NCBI RefSeq assembly: GCF_003144245.1 | Contig: NW_020289977.1 | Coordinates: forward strand, 744,001-808,000 | DNA length: 64,000 nt | Source: Jaminaea rosea | Taxonomy: Eukaryota > Basidiomycota > Exobasidiomycetes > Microstromatales | Direction of reading: 5' to 3' | Part shown: piece by piece, positions 63,206 to 64,000 of the stretch | Layout: each line of letters opens with the position of its first letter | Position numbering within the stretch: position 1 is the first letter of the stretch | Position numbers and translations under genes: made by a program | The notes under the pieces: generated by a model | The model's input: the letters and a program-made list of their open reading frames with translations, nothing else | Told to the model about the DNA's origin: nothing | Databases searched by the model: none

Positions 63206-64000
63206 ATGGATGGAGCTTCCTCACCGTCGTCTTCATCACCGCCCATCTTCTCAGGCGCCGCAGGCTCCCCGAATAACACGAGCGATCCTACGCCGAGCCA
63301 AGGCAATGGCTTCAACCATCTATGGCTCCTCTTCCTTATCCCGATCGTCTTGCTGATGGTCGCCCTGATCCTGGCAACGTGGTATGTTGTGCGACGAAGG
63401 AGAAAGAGCAGGCAGAGGCGCTCTATGCTACGCAATGTCACATTGGTCGTGAGGGAAGAAGAGGAAAAGAGGGATAGGGAAGAGAAGAGGCTCACAAGAG
63501 GCAACTCGATTGCATCGAAGCTCGGTCGTAGTCAATCTCTAAAAGAGGCGAGGGAACGACGCTTCTCGCAGAAGGTGGCCCGCGCTGTTGCAAAGGAGAA
63601 GAAAGAGGCTGGAAGAGGAAGAGCAGCAGGAGGGCACCAGCATCTATCCAGTGAGGATAGCACAGAAGCTGCCACAACCACTCGAGGTGTGGCCAGCAAC
63701 GATGGGCACGACGCTGCGGCTGGCGGCGTGACTGCAGCAGGCGCGGCTACATCTCTCAAGCGCAGCGGAAGCACCAAGCATCGCGATCGGGAAGTCGCAG
63801 AGCGAGTTTGGAAGATCTCATCATCCGATGACGAAGAAGAGCAAGCGATCAGCAGGTCAGGGAGCAAGAAGAGGAGGAGGAAGTACTCGGACAGAATCCG
63901 TTCAGGCGCTCTCGCCGCTGCGACCTTGTCGGCTGCTCAGCCAGAGCGCGATGTCGAAGCCGAAGCAGGCGCTGCTCGAGGCCCGACATCAGACAGCGAA
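63206..64000 (+). CDS. Single-pass membrane protein, 3' end outside window
   Basis: An open frame of 265 codons runs from the ATG at 63206 to the window edge, so the protein is incomplete here. A short Ser/Pro-rich N-terminus (about 36 residues) is followed by one long hydrophobic helix (LWLLFLIPIVLLMVALILAT) and then WYVVRRRRKSRQRR. The basic side is C-terminal, so the tail should be cytosolic. The rest is highly charged (EEEEKRDREEKRL, KKRRRKYSDR) and disordered. The layout resembles small fungal signal-anchor proteins with a long cytosolic tail. I recognise no domain. ATG 63206 is the first of the frame after a CT-rich stretch. Confidence 0.55.
   Translation, partial: MDGASSPSSSSPPIFSGAAGSPNNTSDPTPSQGNGFNHLWLLFLIPIVLLMVALILATWYVVRRRRKSRQRRSMLRNVTLVVREEEEKRDREEKRLTRGNSIASKLGRSQSLKEARERRFSQKVARAVAKEKKEAGRGRAAGGHQHLSSEDSTEAATTTRGVASNDGHDAAAGGVTAAGAATSLKRSGSTKHRDREVAERVWKISSSDDEEEQAISRSGSKKRRRKYSDRIRSGALAAATLSAAQPERDVEAEAGAARGPTSDSE

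Overview
The window is nuclear DNA from a fungus, most likely a basidiomycete. Genes are dense on both strands and GC-rich at third codon positions. Introns are mostly 64-110 bp with GTGAGT/GTGCGT donors, CTGAC-type branch sites and CAG/AAG acceptors. The housekeeping set is fungal: sulfite reductase, ERG24, KRE2-type mannosyltransferase, coronin, vigilin/Scp160 and porin. The overall look fits Ustilaginomycotina, but that is an inference from gene style and not from a marker sequence.

Layout, left to right. 1-2.3 kb has no supportable gene. 2.3-7 kb holds a secreted GH128-type glucanase and an MFS transporter. 7.1-14.6 kb holds, on the minus strand, sulfite reductase beta (MET5-like) and an RRM+R3H Pin4-like RNA-binding protein. 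15.5-23.7 kb holds NAC alpha (EGD2), a long-chain acyl-CoA synthetase ending in a peroxisomal SKL signal, a head-to-head pair of divergent succinyl-CoA-ligase-like alpha and beta genes, and a multi-pass membrane protein. A tRNA-Lys(CUU) with an intron lies at 24.1 kb. 24.4-32.3 kb holds a large SUN-domain ER protein of Slp1/SUCO type, the splicing factor CWC15 and a GT15 mannosyltransferase. 32.5-41.5 kb holds vigilin/SCP160, a small secreted protein with repeated KR-FGG motifs, ATP synthase gamma (ATP3) and mitochondrial porin. 41.7-48.2 kb, all minus strand, holds a derlin, delta14-sterol reductase (ERG24) with a hidden 14-nt first exon, and a prenylcysteine-oxidase-like flavoprotein. 48.5-56.8 kb holds a protein with a catalytically dead-looking RNase H fold, a Ser/Thr-rich single-pass membrane protein, phosphopantothenate-cysteine ligase (CAB2) and coronin. 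57.3-64 kb holds an AzgA-type purine permease, a class I methyltransferase and the 5' part of a single-pass membrane protein that runs off the window.

Most neighbours are unrelated housekeeping genes. The exception is 16.9-22.4 kb, where three CoA-ligase-type genes lie side by side. The alpha/beta pair shares a 223-bp divergent promoter. Its beta subunit keeps the CoA-ligase domain but seems to have lost the nucleotide-binding features of the ATP-grasp half. This is the best candidate for an undescribed system here. No transposon, viral remnant, CRISPR array or rRNA was seen.
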